A stretch of DNA of 37,569 nucleotides from Streptomyces sp. SBT349 (GCF_001083795.1 NZ_LAVK01000027.1:1-37569), one strand, 5' to 3'. Positions 1 through 8,323 are shown, counted from the first letter of the stretch. The notes: a model not told the origin generated them from the letters alone. Translations and numbers: made by a program.

Positions 1-7
1 CCGCCCG

Positions 8-826
8 TCACGCCCGGCGGGTCAGCAGCTCCCGGACCCGGCGCGCCGTCGCGGCGTCGCGGGCGGCGGTGAACGGGAGCGCGTTGCCGCCCGCGACGCG
101 GAACGGCTCGCCGCTCAGCGTCATATGGTCGCCGCCCGCCTCGGCCACCAGCAGGAGCCCCGCGGCGTGGTCCCAGGCCAACTCCCAGGAGAACGCCACC
201 GCGTCGACGCGACCGGTCGCGACGCCCAGGTACTCGAGTCCCGCCGCCCCGCACTCGCGCGGCGCGATGCCGTCCGCCCACAGCCCCTCCAGGGCGCGCT
301 TCTGCTCGGGGGAGGTGTAGTCCGGGTGCGAGTGCGCCACGTCGAGCACCGCGCCCGGCGCGGGGGAGCCGGACCGCAGGCGCTCCCCGTTGAGCCACGC
401 GCCCGCGCCCAACCGGGCGTGCGCCATCTGCCCGCGCGCCGGCGCGAAGAGCCAGGACGCCAGCACCGTGCCCTGGCTCGCCAGCGCCACCAGGGTGCAG
501 AATCCGGTCTCGCCGCGCACGAACGGCCGGGTCCCGTCCACCGGGTCCACGATCCACACCGGCGCCTCGCCGCCGAGCGCCGCGTACGCGGCCGGATTCT
601 CCGATACACCCTCCTCGCCGACCACCACGGAGCCGGGCAGCAGCGCCGTCAGCTCCCGCGTCAGCCGGAGCTCCGCGTTCCGGTCGGCGACGGTCACCAG
701 GTCGTGCGGGCCCGTCTTGACGGCCACCTCGCCCTCCGCCAGCCGCCGCCACCGCGGCACGACCTCGTCCTCCACGGTGCTCCGCACCGCCTGCTCAACC
801 GCCTCGACCAGCTGCTCTTCGATCAC
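8..826 (-). CDS. Inositol monophosphatase-family phosphatase (possible histidinol-phosphatase)
   Basis: A 272-aa cytoplasmic metal-dependent phosphatase of the inositol monophosphatase/HisN/CysQ superfamily. The metal-site signatures are present in order: VTVAD near residues 44-48, GEEG at 70-73, the hallmark WIVDPVDGTRPF at 91-102, and a C-terminal WDHAAGLLLVAEAGG segment near 215-230 that supplies the last metal-binding Asp. Length is normal for the family. The reading starts at a GTG. Actinobacterial members include histidinol-phosphate phosphatases and generic inositol-1-phosphatases; motifs alone do not separate these, and no his genes are nearby. The next gene upstream on the same strand is 76 bp away. 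Confidence 0.9.
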   Translation of the reverse strand: MIEEQLVEAVEQAVRSTVEDEVVPRWRRLAEGEVAVKTGPHDLVTVADRNAELRLTRELTALLPGSVVVGEEGVSENPAAYAALGGEAPVWIVDPVDGTRPFVRGETGFCTLVALASQGTVLASWLFAPARGQMAHARLGAGAWLNGERLRSGSPAPGAVLDVAHSHPDYTSPEQKRALEGLWADGIAPRECGAAGLEYLGVATGRVDAVAFSWELAWDHAAGLLLVAEAGGDHMTLSGEPFRVAGGNALPFTAARDAATARRVRELLTRRA

Positions 827-902
827 CCCACCATCGAAACACGGCCCCCTCCCGCCCGGATTGCCGGGTATGGGGGTGACCCGGTTCGCGGTGAGAGGGG
901 CC

Positions 903-2333
903 CTACGCCACGCCCGCGCGGCGCAGTTCGCTGGTGACGGCGTAGTAGTGGCCGGGGGAGACCCGGTAGGCCGCGTCCAGGAGGAGCGGCACCACCACGT
1001 CCGGCGCGTTGGCCGCCGTGCGGGCGGCCTCGCCCGCGCTCCGCTGCTGGACCACCGCCGTCAGCAGGTCGATCGCCTCCCGCGTGTGGCCCGCCGAGCT
1101 CAGCTCCGCCGCGATGGTGCCCGCCTCGGGCGCCGGGCGCGCCGCGCTCTGCCGCAGCAACTGGCCGCAGTCGCGCAGCCGCCCCGCCCCGGCCAGCGCG
1201 TCCGCCGCCGCGGCCAGCGGGACCGGCGGCAGCGAGGCCGCCTCCCACAGCAGCAGCGAGACGTCCGAGGTCATGCCCGCGTGCTCCAGCTCGGCCATCA
1301 GCACCGGCAGCCGGATCGGCGGCCCGGTCACCGCCTCGGACAGCACGATGTGCGCCGCGCCGCTCTGCCCCTCCGCGCGCAGCCGCCGCAGCCGCTCCGC
1401 CGCCTCGGCCGCCGCCCGCAGGTCCTCGGCCGACGGCTGCCGCCTGACCCGCGGCTCCGCCTCCAGCGCCCCCGCGAAGCGGGACCCGGCGGGCAGGCGC
1501 GTCACCGGCGCCTCCGGCTCCGCGGACGGCGGCTCGGCGACCGGCACGGCGGTCGGCGTCGCCTCCTCGTCGAGACCGGCGAAACGCGCCCCCCGCGGCC
1601 TCTTCCGCACCGCCTGCGCCTTCGCCTTCCCCTGCACCTTCGCCGGCACCTGCGCCGCGGGCTCGGGCGCGGGCGCGGGAGCCGGCGCGGGCGCTGTCGT
1701 GGCCGCGCGCGAGGGCTCGGGCTCGGGCGTGCGCGCCGGCGCGGCCCCCGGGGCACCCTCGCTCGCGGGCTCCCGCACGGACGCCGGCGCGCCACTCCTC
1801 ACACGCGCCCGCAGCGCCGCGAGGCGCCCCCGCAGCTCGGCCCGCCGCGACAGCACCCGTTCCTCGTCGTCCTGCGCCCACAGCAGCAGCGTCGCCAGCC
1901 GGTCCGCCTCCGCCTGCTGCCCCGTCCGCCTGGCCTCCTCCTGCCCGGCCGCCAACCGCCGCAGCTGGTCGCGCAGCCCGTGCTCCGCCCGGTCCAGGTC
2001 CGCCAGCCGGCGCGTCAGCGCCTCCCGGCTCGTCGGCATGGCGTCCTGCGCCTGGGCCGTCGCCTCGTACCCCGATCTCAGCCGCCGCCCCGCCTCCTCG
2101 GCCGCCGCCGTACCCCGCAGCCCCGCGAGATCCTGGAGCAGGTCGGCCACCGCGTCCCACGGCGGCAGGTCGCGGCCGTCCAGCCACGCGCTCAACTCCT
2201 CGCCGCCCCGCCGGGCGAAGGCCGCGAACCACCCCGCTTCGGGGTCGAGCGCGCCCGTGACCGCTCGCAGTTCGGCCGTGAAGGCCGCCAGCCGGGTGGC
2301 CATCTCCCGTTGAGCCCAAGGCACATCCGCCAT
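903..2333 (-). CDS. Hypothetical coiled-coil protein with Ala/Pro-rich linker and helical-repeat C-terminus
   Basis: About 476 aa, not assigned to a named family. Residues ~1-170 are charged and helical and look like coiled coil (many Arg/Glu/Leu/Gln around 'RADLDRAEHGLRDQLRR'-type heptads). Residues ~180-285 are a low-complexity Ala/Pro/Glu linker. Two short copies of an RFAG(L/A)-type motif flank the linker end. The C-terminal ~180 residues are regular alpha-helical repeats resembling a TPR/PPR-type solenoid ('AGRLRDCGQLLRQSAA', 'AGHTREAIDLLTAVV'). ATG at 2333 is preferred; an in-frame TTG at 2351 adds six residues, and neither has a strong ribosome site. It lies downstream of the gamma-glutamyltransferase gene on the same strand with a 117-bp gap. 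A scaffold or signalling role is only a guess. Confidence 0.75.
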   Translation of the reverse strand: MADVPWAQREMATRLAAFTAELRAVTGALDPEAGWFAAFARRGGEELSAWLDGRDLPPWDAVADLLQDLAGLRGTAAAEEAGRRLRSGYEATAQAQDAMPTSREALTRRLADLDRAEHGLRDQLRRLAAGQEEARRTGQQAEADRLATLLLWAQDDEERVLSRRAELRGRLAALRARVRSGAPASVREPASEGAPGAAPARTPEPEPSRAATTAPAPAPAPAPEPAAQVPAKVQGKAKAQAVRKRPRGARFAGLDEEATPTAVPVAEPPSAEPEAPVTRLPAGSRFAGALEAEPRVRRQPSAEDLRAAAEAAERLRRLRAEGQSGAAHIVLSEAVTGPPIRLPVLMAELEHAGMTSDVSLLLWEAASLPPVPLAAAADALAGAGRLRDCGQLLRQSAARPAPEAGTIAAELSSAGHTREAIDLLTAVVQQRSAGEAARTAANAPDVVVPLLLDAAYRVSPGHYYAVTSELRRAGVA

Positions 2334-2450
2334 GGGCGTTACTGAATCCAAGCCGTGTTACGGGTCTTGTTTCCAACGGGCTACAGCCAGTTTTCGTCCC
2401 CTCTTTTTTCCGTCAACGGCCCTTCGCCACAAGAGATCGTGAAGGAACGA

Positions 2451-4241
2451 TCACCGGCCGACGGCGTAACCTTGCATATCCCTCGGGTTCGCCGCGGCCG
2501 ACAGCAGCCCCGTCTCCGGGTCGCGCGCCACCGCGCACAGCCGCCCCGCCGTCCACGGCTCGGCCACCGTCACATCGTGCCCGCGACGCCGCAGGTCGGC
2601 GATGACCGTCTCGCCGATCCGCGACTCCACCGTCACGCTCCCCGGCAGCGTCCCGCGCGGGTAGAAGGAGCTGGGGAAGGAGTCCTGATGCCAGTTCGGC
2701 GCGTCGATCGCGCCCTGGAGGTCCAGCCCGCCCCGCACCTCGGGACGGAAGGCCACCGCCAGGAAGAAGTGCGTCTGCCACTGATCCTGCTGGTCACCGC
2801 CCGGCGTGCCGAACGCGAGCACCGGCTCCCCGCCCCGCAGCGCGAGCGACGGGCTGAGCGTGGTACGTGGCCGGCGCCCCGGGGTCAGCGACGAGGGCAG
2901 CCCCGGCTCCAGCCAGGTCATCTGTAGCCGCGAGCCCAGAGGAAAGCCCAACTCGGGGATCACCGGCGAGGACTGGAGCCACCCGCCGCTGGGGGTGGCG
3001 CTCACCATGTTCCCCCAGCGGTCGACCACGTCCACATGGCACGTGTCGCCCCTGACCTCGCCGTTCGCCGCCACCGTCGGCTCCCCGGTCCCCGCGCCCC
3101 CACCACCCGGCAGCGCGGAGACGCGCCTGCTGTGCGCGCTGATCCTCGGCTCCCGCCCGTCGGGGCTGCCGGGCCGCAGCTCCGCCGACGCCTCCGCGCC
3201 GATCAGCCGCCGCCGCGCGTCGTTGTACGCGGGCGACAGCAGGGTGTCGAGCGGAACGGGGGCCGCGTCGCCGTACCACGCCTCCCGGTCCGCCAGGGCA
3301 AGCTTGCTCCCCTCCACCACCTGGTGGACATAATCGGGCGAGCCGTATACGGAAGCGTCGATTCCCGGGTCGAGCAGCGCCAGCTGCTGCTGAAGCACCG
3401 GGCCCTGCGACCAGGGACCCACCTTGGCGACCGTCCAGCCGCGCCAGTCGTAGGTGACCGGCTCCTCGTACGAAGCCGACCAGCCCGCGAGATCGTCGCC
3501 CGTCAGCACCCCCGCGTGCCGCTCGCCGGAGGAGTCCATGGCCGGGCGGGCGGCGTGCGCGGCGATCGCCTCGCCGATGAACCCCTCGCGCCAGATCCGC
3601 CGCGCCTCCTCGATCCGTGCCTCGCGGTCGCCCCCGACTGCGCCCGACTCCTTCAGCAGGCGCTTCCAGGTCTCCGCGAGCCGGGGGTTGCGCATCAGCT
3701 CGCCCGCGCCCGGCGCACGCCCGCCCGGCAGGAACACCTCGGCCGACGAGGTCCACTCGTTCTCGAAGAGCTCCCGCACGCTCTCCACCGCGCGCCCGAT
3801 CCGCTCCACCGCCGGGTGCCCGTGCTCGGCATAGCCGATCGCATACGCCAGCACCTCCTCCAGCTCCCGGGTGCCGTGGTCGCGCAGCAGCGTCAGCCAC
3901 GCGTCCACCGCCCCCGGCACCACGGCCGCCAGCGGCCCGGTCCCCGGCACCAGTTCGAGGCCGAGACCGGTGTAGTGCTCGATCGTCGCGCCCGCGGGCG
4001 CGGGCCCCTGCCCGCACAACACCCGCACGGGCCCGCCCGCCGGCGCCAGGATCAGGGGAACGTCGCCCCCCGGACCGTTGAGGTGCGGCTCCACGACATG
4101 CAGGACGAAACCGGCGGCGACGGCCGCGTCATACGCGTTGCCGCCCTTCTCCAGCACGGCCATGGCGGACTGGGAGGCCAGCCAGTGCGTGCTGGAGACC
4201 ATGCCGAACGTGCCCTGGAGTGTGGGCCGGGTGGTGAACAT
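2451..4241 (-). CDS. ggt: Gamma-glutamyltranspeptidase family protein
   Basis: About 596 aa of the Ntn-hydrolase gamma-glutamyltransferase family, which cleaves gamma-glutamyl bonds (glutathione and related amides) after autoproteolysis into two subunits. N-terminal family motifs GGNAYDAAVAAGFVL and GPGGD are at residues ~33-60. The autocatalytic Thr is T400 in GDTCHVDVVDRWGN, and SGGWL and PRTTLSPSL follow in the small subunit, with the conserved GTPGGDQQDQW near the end. There is no obvious signal peptide, so this is probably a cytosolic member. ATG at 4241 is chosen because an upstream GTG at 4295 would run 31 bp into the divergent Sir2 gene and adds only a basic, non-conserved stretch. 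Confidence 0.92.
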   Translation of the reverse strand: MFTTRPTLQGTFGMVSSTHWLASQSAMAVLEKGGNAYDAAVAAGFVLHVVEPHLNGPGGDVPLILAPAGGPVRVLCGQGPAPAGATIEHYTGLGLELVPGTGPLAAVVPGAVDAWLTLLRDHGTRELEEVLAYAIGYAEHGHPAVERIGRAVESVRELFENEWTSSAEVFLPGGRAPGAGELMRNPRLAETWKRLLKESGAVGGDREARIEEARRIWREGFIGEAIAAHAARPAMDSSGERHAGVLTGDDLAGWSASYEEPVTYDWRGWTVAKVGPWSQGPVLQQQLALLDPGIDASVYGSPDYVHQVVEGSKLALADREAWYGDAAPVPLDTLLSPAYNDARRRLIGAEASAELRPGSPDGREPRISAHSRRVSALPGGGGAGTGEPTVAANGEVRGDTCHVDVVDRWGNMVSATPSGGWLQSSPVIPELGFPLGSRLQMTWLEPGLPSSLTPGRRPRTTLSPSLALRGGEPVLAFGTPGGDQQDQWQTHFFLAVAFRPEVRGGLDLQGAIDAPNWHQDSFPSSFYPRGTLPGSVTVESRIGETVIADLRRRGHDVTVAEPWTAGRLCAVARDPETGLLSAAANPRDMQGYAVGR

Positions 4242-4264
4242 GGTGCGGAGCTTACGCTTTTCGT

Positions 4265-5014
4265 ATGAACGCTGACGAGAGCGCGCGTCGTCCACTGATC
4301 GCCATCCTCAGCGGCGCGGGGGTCTCCACCGACTCGGGCATTCCCGACTACCGCGGCCCCCGGGGGCTGTGGCGGAGCGACCCCGAGGCCGAGAAGCTGG
4401 TGACCTACTCCTTCTATATGAACGACCCCGACATCCGCCGCCGATCCTGGCTGATGCGGCGCCACAGCCCGGTGTTCGGGGCCAGGCCGAACGCGGCGCA
4501 CGAGGCCGTCGCGCGCCTGGAGCGCGCCGGCGTGCCGGTGCGCGTGATCACCCAGAACGTCGACGGGCTCCACCAGGCCGCGGGCCTGTCCGCACGCAAG
4601 GTGCTCGAACTCCACGGCTCCGCCCGCTCGGTGCGGTGCGTCGACTGCGGTGGCGGCGGCACGATGGAGGCGGCGCTCGAACGGGTGGCGGCGGGGGAGG
4701 AGGACCCGCCCTGCCGCGACTGCGGCGGGATCCTCAAGTCGACGACCGTGATGTTCGGCGAGAACCTCGACCCCGAGGTGCTCGCCGAGGCCGTGGCGAT
4801 CACGCGCGCCTGCGAGGTGTTCATCGCCGTCGGCACCAGCCTCCAGGTCCACCCCGCCGCCGGCCTCGCGGGACTGGCCGCCGAGCACGGCGCCCGGCTG
4901 ATCATCGTCAACGCCGAGCCGACGCCGTACGACGAGCGGGCCGCCGAGGTCATCAGGGAACCGATCGGCCACGCCTTCCCCGCCCTTCTGGACCGACTGG
5001 CGACGGACGGCTAG
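4265..5014 (+). CDS. NAD-dependent protein deacylase, Sir2 family
   Basis: 249-aa sirtuin that removes acyl groups from protein lysines with NAD+ as co-substrate. Seen in order: NAD-binding GAGVSTDSGIPDYRG at residues 17-31, TQNVDGLHQAAG at 96-107, catalytic His117 in LELHGS, a four-Cys zinc site (C125/C128 and C150/C153), and late Rossmann motifs GTSLQVHPAAGL and IIVNAEPTPYD. Class III (CobB-type) Ala-Tyr-x-x-Arg desuccinylase residues are not evident. The ATG is only 23 bp from the divergent ggt start and has no clear Shine-Dalgarno, so the message may be leaderless or nearly so. The following secreted-protein gene has its own promoter and operator, so the two are probably separate units. 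Confidence 0.93.
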   Translation: MNADESARRPLIAILSGAGVSTDSGIPDYRGPRGLWRSDPEAEKLVTYSFYMNDPDIRRRSWLMRRHSPVFGARPNAAHEAVARLERAGVPVRVITQNVDGLHQAAGLSARKVLELHGSARSVRCVDCGGGGTMEAALERVAAGEEDPPCRDCGGILKSTTVMFGENLDPEVLAEAVAITRACEVFIAVGTSLQVHPAAGLAGLAAEHGARLIIVNAEPTPYDERAAEVIREPIGHAFPALLDRLATDG

Positions 5015-5017
5015 ATT
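4989..5017 (+). promoter_or_regulatory. Predicted promoter for the Cip1-like gene
   Basis: TGGACC (4989-4994), a 17-bp spacer and TAGATT (5012-5017) fit a HrdB/sigma-70-type promoter; the -10 uses the Sir2 stop codon. The expected start point, near 5024, falls on the left edge of the CebR-type palindrome, the usual geometry for repression by steric block. Inference from pattern only. Confidence 0.45.
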
Positions 5018-5023
5018 CCTGAG

Positions 5024-5037
5024 TGGGAGCGCTCCCA
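5024..5037. promoter_or_regulatory. CebR box (cello-oligosaccharide-responsive operator)
   Basis: TGGGAGCGCTCCCA, a perfect 14-bp palindrome (16 bp with flanking G and C). This is exactly the established operator of CebR, the LacI-family repressor of cellulose utilisation genes in Streptomyces, which releases DNA on binding cellobiose or cellotriose. It ends 45 bp before the ATG of the secreted protein and directly after the Sir2 gene. No cebR gene is in the window, so control would be in trans. Confidence 0.85.
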
Positions 5038-5082
5038 CCGCGCGGGGAGAGCCGCCTCGCCCCCCACACACCAGGAGTCCGC

Positions 5083-5952
5083 ATGACCCGTTCGCCCCTG
5101 ACACCCCCCACCTCCTCCGCCTCGCGCGGGCCGGCGCGCACCGCCGTCGCCGCCGGTCTCGCCCTGGCCTCGGCGCTGACCCTCGGCGCGACGACCGCGT
5201 CCGGCGCGCCCGCCGCGTCCGCCGCCTCGGGCGCGCCCGGCGCGCCCGGCGCGTCCGCCGTGCAGTGCGCCGCCGACGGCTTCTGCGAGGACTTCGAGAG
5301 CCAGACCGGCACCCAGCCCTCGGGCCGCTGGGCGACCGAGTTCCCCGACTGCTCGGGCACCGGCAGCGCGAGCGTGGACACCGCCGTCGCCTACGAGGGC
5401 ACCACCTCGCTGCGCGTGGACGGCGGCACCGGGTACTGCAACCACGTGTTCGTCGGCACCGACCTCTCCGACGTGGACACCTCCTCCGGCCTGTATGTGC
5501 GGTACTGGGTCCGGCACACCTCGGCGCTGCCCACCCAGCACGTGACGTTCCTGACCATGGAGGACGCGGCCGACGGCAGCCGCGACCTGCGGATGGGCGG
5601 ACAGAACGGCGCCCTCCAGTGGAACCGCGAGTCCGACGACGCCACCCTCCCGGAGCAGAGCCCGAACGGGGTGGCCCTGAGCGCGCCGCTGCCGGTGGAC
5701 GAGTGGGTCTGCGTGGAGTACGCGATCGACCCGGCCGCGGGGCACCTGACGACCTGGCTCGACGGCGAACCCGTCGAGGGCCTGGCCGTGGACGGCACCC
5801 CGACCCACGACATCGACGGCCAGTGGCTCAACCGCGGGGCGTGGCACCCCCAGCTGGTCAACCTCAGGTTCGGCTGGGAGAGCTACGGCGAGGGCGCCGA
5901 CACCCTCTGGTACGACAACGTGGCCGTCGGCACCACCCGCACCGGCTGCTGA
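5083..5952 (+). CDS. Secreted Cip1-like polysaccharide-active protein (PL20/glucuronan-lyase-like jelly roll)
   Basis: 289-aa exported protein. An N-terminal signal peptide (basic TRSPLTPPTSSASRGPAR, hydrophobic ALASALTLGAT, Ala-rich end) is followed by a short Ala/Gly/Pro linker and one ~225-residue domain. Diagnostic stretches such as CEDFES, HVTFLTMED, LRMGGQ, NRESDDATLPEQSPNG and a C-terminal WYDNVAVGTTRTGC match what I recall of fungal Cip1 (cellulose-induced protein 1, Trichoderma reesei), a beta-jelly-roll fold related to family 20 glucuronan lyases. Several Cys are positioned for disulphides. There is no separate carbohydrate-binding module. The ATG at 5083 follows AGGAG; an upstream GTG would begin inside the operator and lacks a ribosome site. 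With the CebR box it should belong to the cellulose regulon. Catalytic activity is not established from sequence. Confidence 0.85.
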   Translation: MTRSPLTPPTSSASRGPARTAVAAGLALASALTLGATTASGAPAASAASGAPGAPGASAVQCAADGFCEDFESQTGTQPSGRWATEFPDCSGTGSASVDTAVAYEGTTSLRVDGGTGYCNHVFVGTDLSDVDTSSGLYVRYWVRHTSALPTQHVTFLTMEDAADGSRDLRMGGQNGALQWNRESDDATLPEQSPNGVALSAPLPVDEWVCVEYAIDPAAGHLTTWLDGEPVEGLAVDGTPTHDIDGQWLNRGAWHPQLVNLRFGWESYGEGADTLWYDNVAVGTTRTGC

Positions 5953-6007
5953 CCGGCCGCCGACCGCCGCACACCGACCGGCCGCGGGCACCACTGCCGC
6001 CGCCGCG

Positions 6008-6041
6008 ACGCGCCCCCGCCACCAGCCCGGCGGGGGCGCGT
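6008..6041. terminator. Bidirectional hairpin terminator
   Basis: A perfect 13-bp stem (ACGCGCCCCCGCC / GGCGGGGGCGCGT) with an 8-nt loop between the convergent Cip1-like and SDR genes. There is no U-tract, as is common for actinobacterial terminators. Confidence 0.7.
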
Positions 6042-6085
6042 TGTCGCGGGGCCGTGCGCCTCGCGAGCGCGCCCCGGTCCGCGTC

Positions 6086-6823
6086 TCAGGCGAGGCCGCC
6101 GGTGGCCAGGATGGTCTGCCCGGTGATCCACCGTGCGTCGGGGCCGGCGAGGAGCGCGACCACATCCGCGATGTCGGCGGGCTGACCCAGTCGCCCCAGG
6201 GCCGTCAAACCCGCGACCATCTCCAGCCGCTCCGGCGGGTTGGTGGACCGCAGCAGGTCGGTGTCCGTCGCCCCGGGCGACACGGCGTTGACCGTGATGC
6301 CGCGGGGCCCCAACTCCCGTGCGGCGACCGCCGTCAGCTGCTCGACGGCGCCCTTGCTGGCGGCGTAGGGCGCGATGCCGGGGGCCGAACGCACGGTGTT
6401 CAGGGTGGAGATGTTCACTATCCGGCCGCCGTCGCGCATCTGCCGGGCCGCGTAGCGGGTGGTGAGGAAGACCGCGGTGGTGTTCACGGCCATCACGCGC
6501 TCGAACGCGGCCTCCTCGGTCTCCGCGATGGGGGTCGGCGTGAAGGCCAGCGCGGCGTTGTTCACCAGGATGTCCAGGGCGCCGAGATGTTCCTCGGCAG
6601 CCTCCATCAACAGCTCCGCGGCTCCCGGCTCGGCGAGATCGGCCCGCACCGCGTGGGCTGTGCCGCCGGCGGCCTCCACCGTGCGGATCACCTCCTCCGC
6701 GGCGTCCTTCGCCGCCGCGTAGGAGAAGACGACGGACGCCCCCTCGCGGCACAGCCGCTCGACGATCGCCCGGCCGATGCCCCGCGAACCGCCCGTGACC
6801 ACAGCGTTCTTGTCCTTCAGCAT
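6086..6823 (-). CDS. SDR family NAD(P)-dependent oxidoreductase
   Basis: 245-aa classical short-chain dehydrogenase/reductase. The Rossmann motif TGGSRGIG is at residues 10-17, the NNAA motif at 88-91, and the catalytic triad S139, Y153 and K157 appears in NIST...YAASK; TGQTILATGG closes the fold. The closest recognisable group is FabG-like 3-oxoacyl-ACP/glucose-1-dehydrogenase-like reductases, but the substrate cannot be told. ATG at 6823 follows GGGAGG seven bases upstream and gives a normal N-terminus; a longer reading from 6862 adds 13 residues with no conserved features. It is transcribed convergently with the secreted Cip1-like gene and divergently from the beta-trefoil-like gene. Confidence 0.92.
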   Translation of the reverse strand: MLKDKNAVVTGGSRGIGRAIVERLCREGASVVFSYAAAKDAAEEVIRTVEAAGGTAHAVRADLAEPGAAELLMEAAEEHLGALDILVNNAALAFTPTPIAETEEAAFERVMAVNTTAVFLTTRYAARQMRDGGRIVNISTLNTVRSAPGIAPYAASKGAVEQLTAVAARELGPRGITVNAVSPGATDTDLLRSTNPPERLEMVAGLTALGRLGQPADIADVVALLAGPDARWITGQTILATGGLA

Positions 6824-7038
6824 GTGCCCTCCCACCTCGGCGTTGTGCCTTCGCCGTACCACCTACCCAGGAACGGGAGGGCGTTGGCGAACGGCGCGAG
6901 CGCGGGCGCCCGGTCCTTCGACCCGGCGCGGGGATGAACTCGTTCACCGGTGCGGGTGAATTGGCGAACATCGGTGCCGGGACCGGGGAATCCATCACCC
7001 AGGCGATCAACGAGCGCGAAGCGAATCACGAGGTGACC

Positions 7039-7560
7039 ATGACCTCCGAGCCTCCCGGCCGGCCCTCGGCCTCGGAAGACCTGTCCGGCGGTGACCTGTC
7101 CAGCGGCGACAAGATGATCGTGAGCGCCCACTCGGGAGGTGTGCTGATCCCGGACTCGTTCCTCAACAAGCGGCAGCACCTCAAGGCGCTCCGCGAGGAC
7201 CATCACGAACTCAAGGACTGCCACCGGTGGCGCCTGACGCGGACGGGCGACGGCGCGTTCGTCATCCGCCATGTCACCTTCGGGCGCTACCTGGAACCGT
7301 TGCGGAAGAGCGAACAGCTCGTGGTCTACGAGAACATCAGGTACCAGGGCCCGATCCTCCTCGAAACCGGTCCGCTCGCCCAGGCGCGCAACGTGTGGGA
7401 GATCCGGCGCAGGGGCGACTACCACCAGATCGCGCTGCGGGACTCCGGCCTCGTCGTGGGCCTCACCCACCCGGACCACCAGGACAGCTGGGTGACGCTG
7501 CTCGACCCGTGGTGGAGCGTGGACCGCCTCTGGCTCATCCTGGACGTTCCGTTCGCATGA
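7039..7560 (+). CDS. Hypothetical beta-trefoil-like protein
   Basis: About 173 aa with no signal peptide. After a Ser/Gly-rich N-terminus it shows repeated W-x-[LI]...G[DR]...[IA]L blocks: 'CHRWRLTRTGDGAFVIRH' with GRYLE, then 'WEIRRRGDYHQIAL' with GLVVG, then RLWLIL. Three such units of ~45 residues suggest a beta-trefoil (ricin-B or I66-inhibitor-like) fold; this is a visual inference. ATG at 7039 follows ACGAGGTG; an in-frame ATG at 6934 adds 35 residues and cannot be excluded. Its stop overlaps an ATG (ATGA at 7557) that opens a broken ORF, suggesting it once headed an operon. Confidence 0.7.
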   Translation: MTSEPPGRPSASEDLSGGDLSSGDKMIVSAHSGGVLIPDSFLNKRQHLKALREDHHELKDCHRWRLTRTGDGAFVIRHVTFGRYLEPLRKSEQLVVYENIRYQGPILLETGPLAQARNVWEIRRRGDYHQIALRDSGLVVGLTHPDHQDSWVTLLDPWWSVDRLWLILDVPFA

Positions 7561-7990
7561 GCGACATCGCCGCGGAGCGAAGCCTTCCCTGGCGCGGCGG
7601 CCTGCTCCGATCGCCGCCGCCTGCGGCGGAAGCGATGACGACGCCGACACAGGCGATCCGGCGGCGAGCCGGTCCGCCGAATCCGAGCCCGACTCCGATC
7701 CCGAGGGCCGGGCGGAGCGGGGAGACCCGGACTTCTACACCATCATCGAGGAGGAGTTGACCGAGGAGACCGCCACGCGGCGCGGAGGCATCCGAGCGAT
7801 ACGCCAACGGCGAGGTCCACGGATTGTCCGCCCCCCGCCGGGTGACGCGCGGCGCTACCGGGACGGCCCCCCGCCGAGCGACGCCGCCCATGGAGAACGA
7901 TGGCGGCCACCCCACACCTCCGCGCCCGCGCCTCAGCCGTCTGCGAGGCGGTCAACAGGGGTGAGAAGGCAGCGAATTCCCCGGGGGGTC
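7557..7990 (+). pseudogene. Decayed ORF translationally coupled to the beta-trefoil-like gene
   Basis: An ATG at 7557 overlaps the upstream stop (ATGA) and reads MSDIAAERSLPWRGG, then loses coding character. Protein-like sequence resumes in the next frame at about 7637-7790 as an acidic, Asp/Glu/Ser-rich segment (GSDDDADTGDPAAS, then GDPDFYTIIEEELTEET). It may shift again near 7785 into EASERYANGEVHG before ending near 7970. The frames fit one gene with two or more single-base indels better than three small genes. I do not recognise the family. From about 7990 to 8116 I see nothing convincing. Sequencing errors are an alternative explanation. Confidence 0.4.
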
Positions 7991-8116
7991 GCTCAACACA
8001 TCGGCGGGCGTACGGCCATTGTTTCCATGGCCATACGACTCCGCACTGCGGGGCGCGGAGCAACTACGGGCACCGAGCGGCAGTTGTCGTGGCGGTGCAT
8101 GGGGGCGTGCGTCGTT

Positions 8117-8323
8117 TCAGAGATGGCCCTGCTTCAGCGCGGTCAGGAAGCCGGACCAGCCGGACGTGGGGAAGCTGAGGGCGGGACCTGCCGGGTCCTT
8201 GGAGTCACGGACGGGAACGGCTCCCAGCGAGGCGAAGCGCGGGGCGCACTCGACGCAGTTACCACCGTTGCCGCTGTAAGAGCTTGTGACCCAGGCGGTC
8301 GGCCCGGCGTTGAGGTCGATCAT
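8117..8323 (-). CDS. DUF397 domain-containing protein
   Basis: 68-aa small protein of the DUF397 family, recognised by WVTSSYSGNGGNCVE near residues 11-25, VPVRDSKDP at 36-44 and the FPTSGWSGFL end. DUF397 proteins in Streptomyces are usually encoded right after an XRE/DUF5753 regulator, as here: the ATG overlaps the regulator stop by ATGA. Pairs of this kind (BldB/WhiJ/Scr1-Scr2-like) influence development or behave like toxin-antitoxin units; DUF397 is thought to modulate its paired DNA-binding protein. Confidence 0.93.
   Translation of the reverse strand: MIDLNAGPTAWVTSSYSGNGGNCVECAPRFASLGAVPVRDSKDPAGPALSFPTSGWSGFLTALKQGHL

Noticed and set aside
390..2345. A 651-codon plus-strand open frame
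   Set aside because: Antisense shadow of the phosphatase and coiled-coil genes; Arg-rich low-complexity product with no ribosome site.
4953..6165. Minus-strand open frames opposite the Cip1-like gene
   Set aside because: They overlap a gene with a signal peptide, ribosome site and recognisable family; the antisense products are low complexity.
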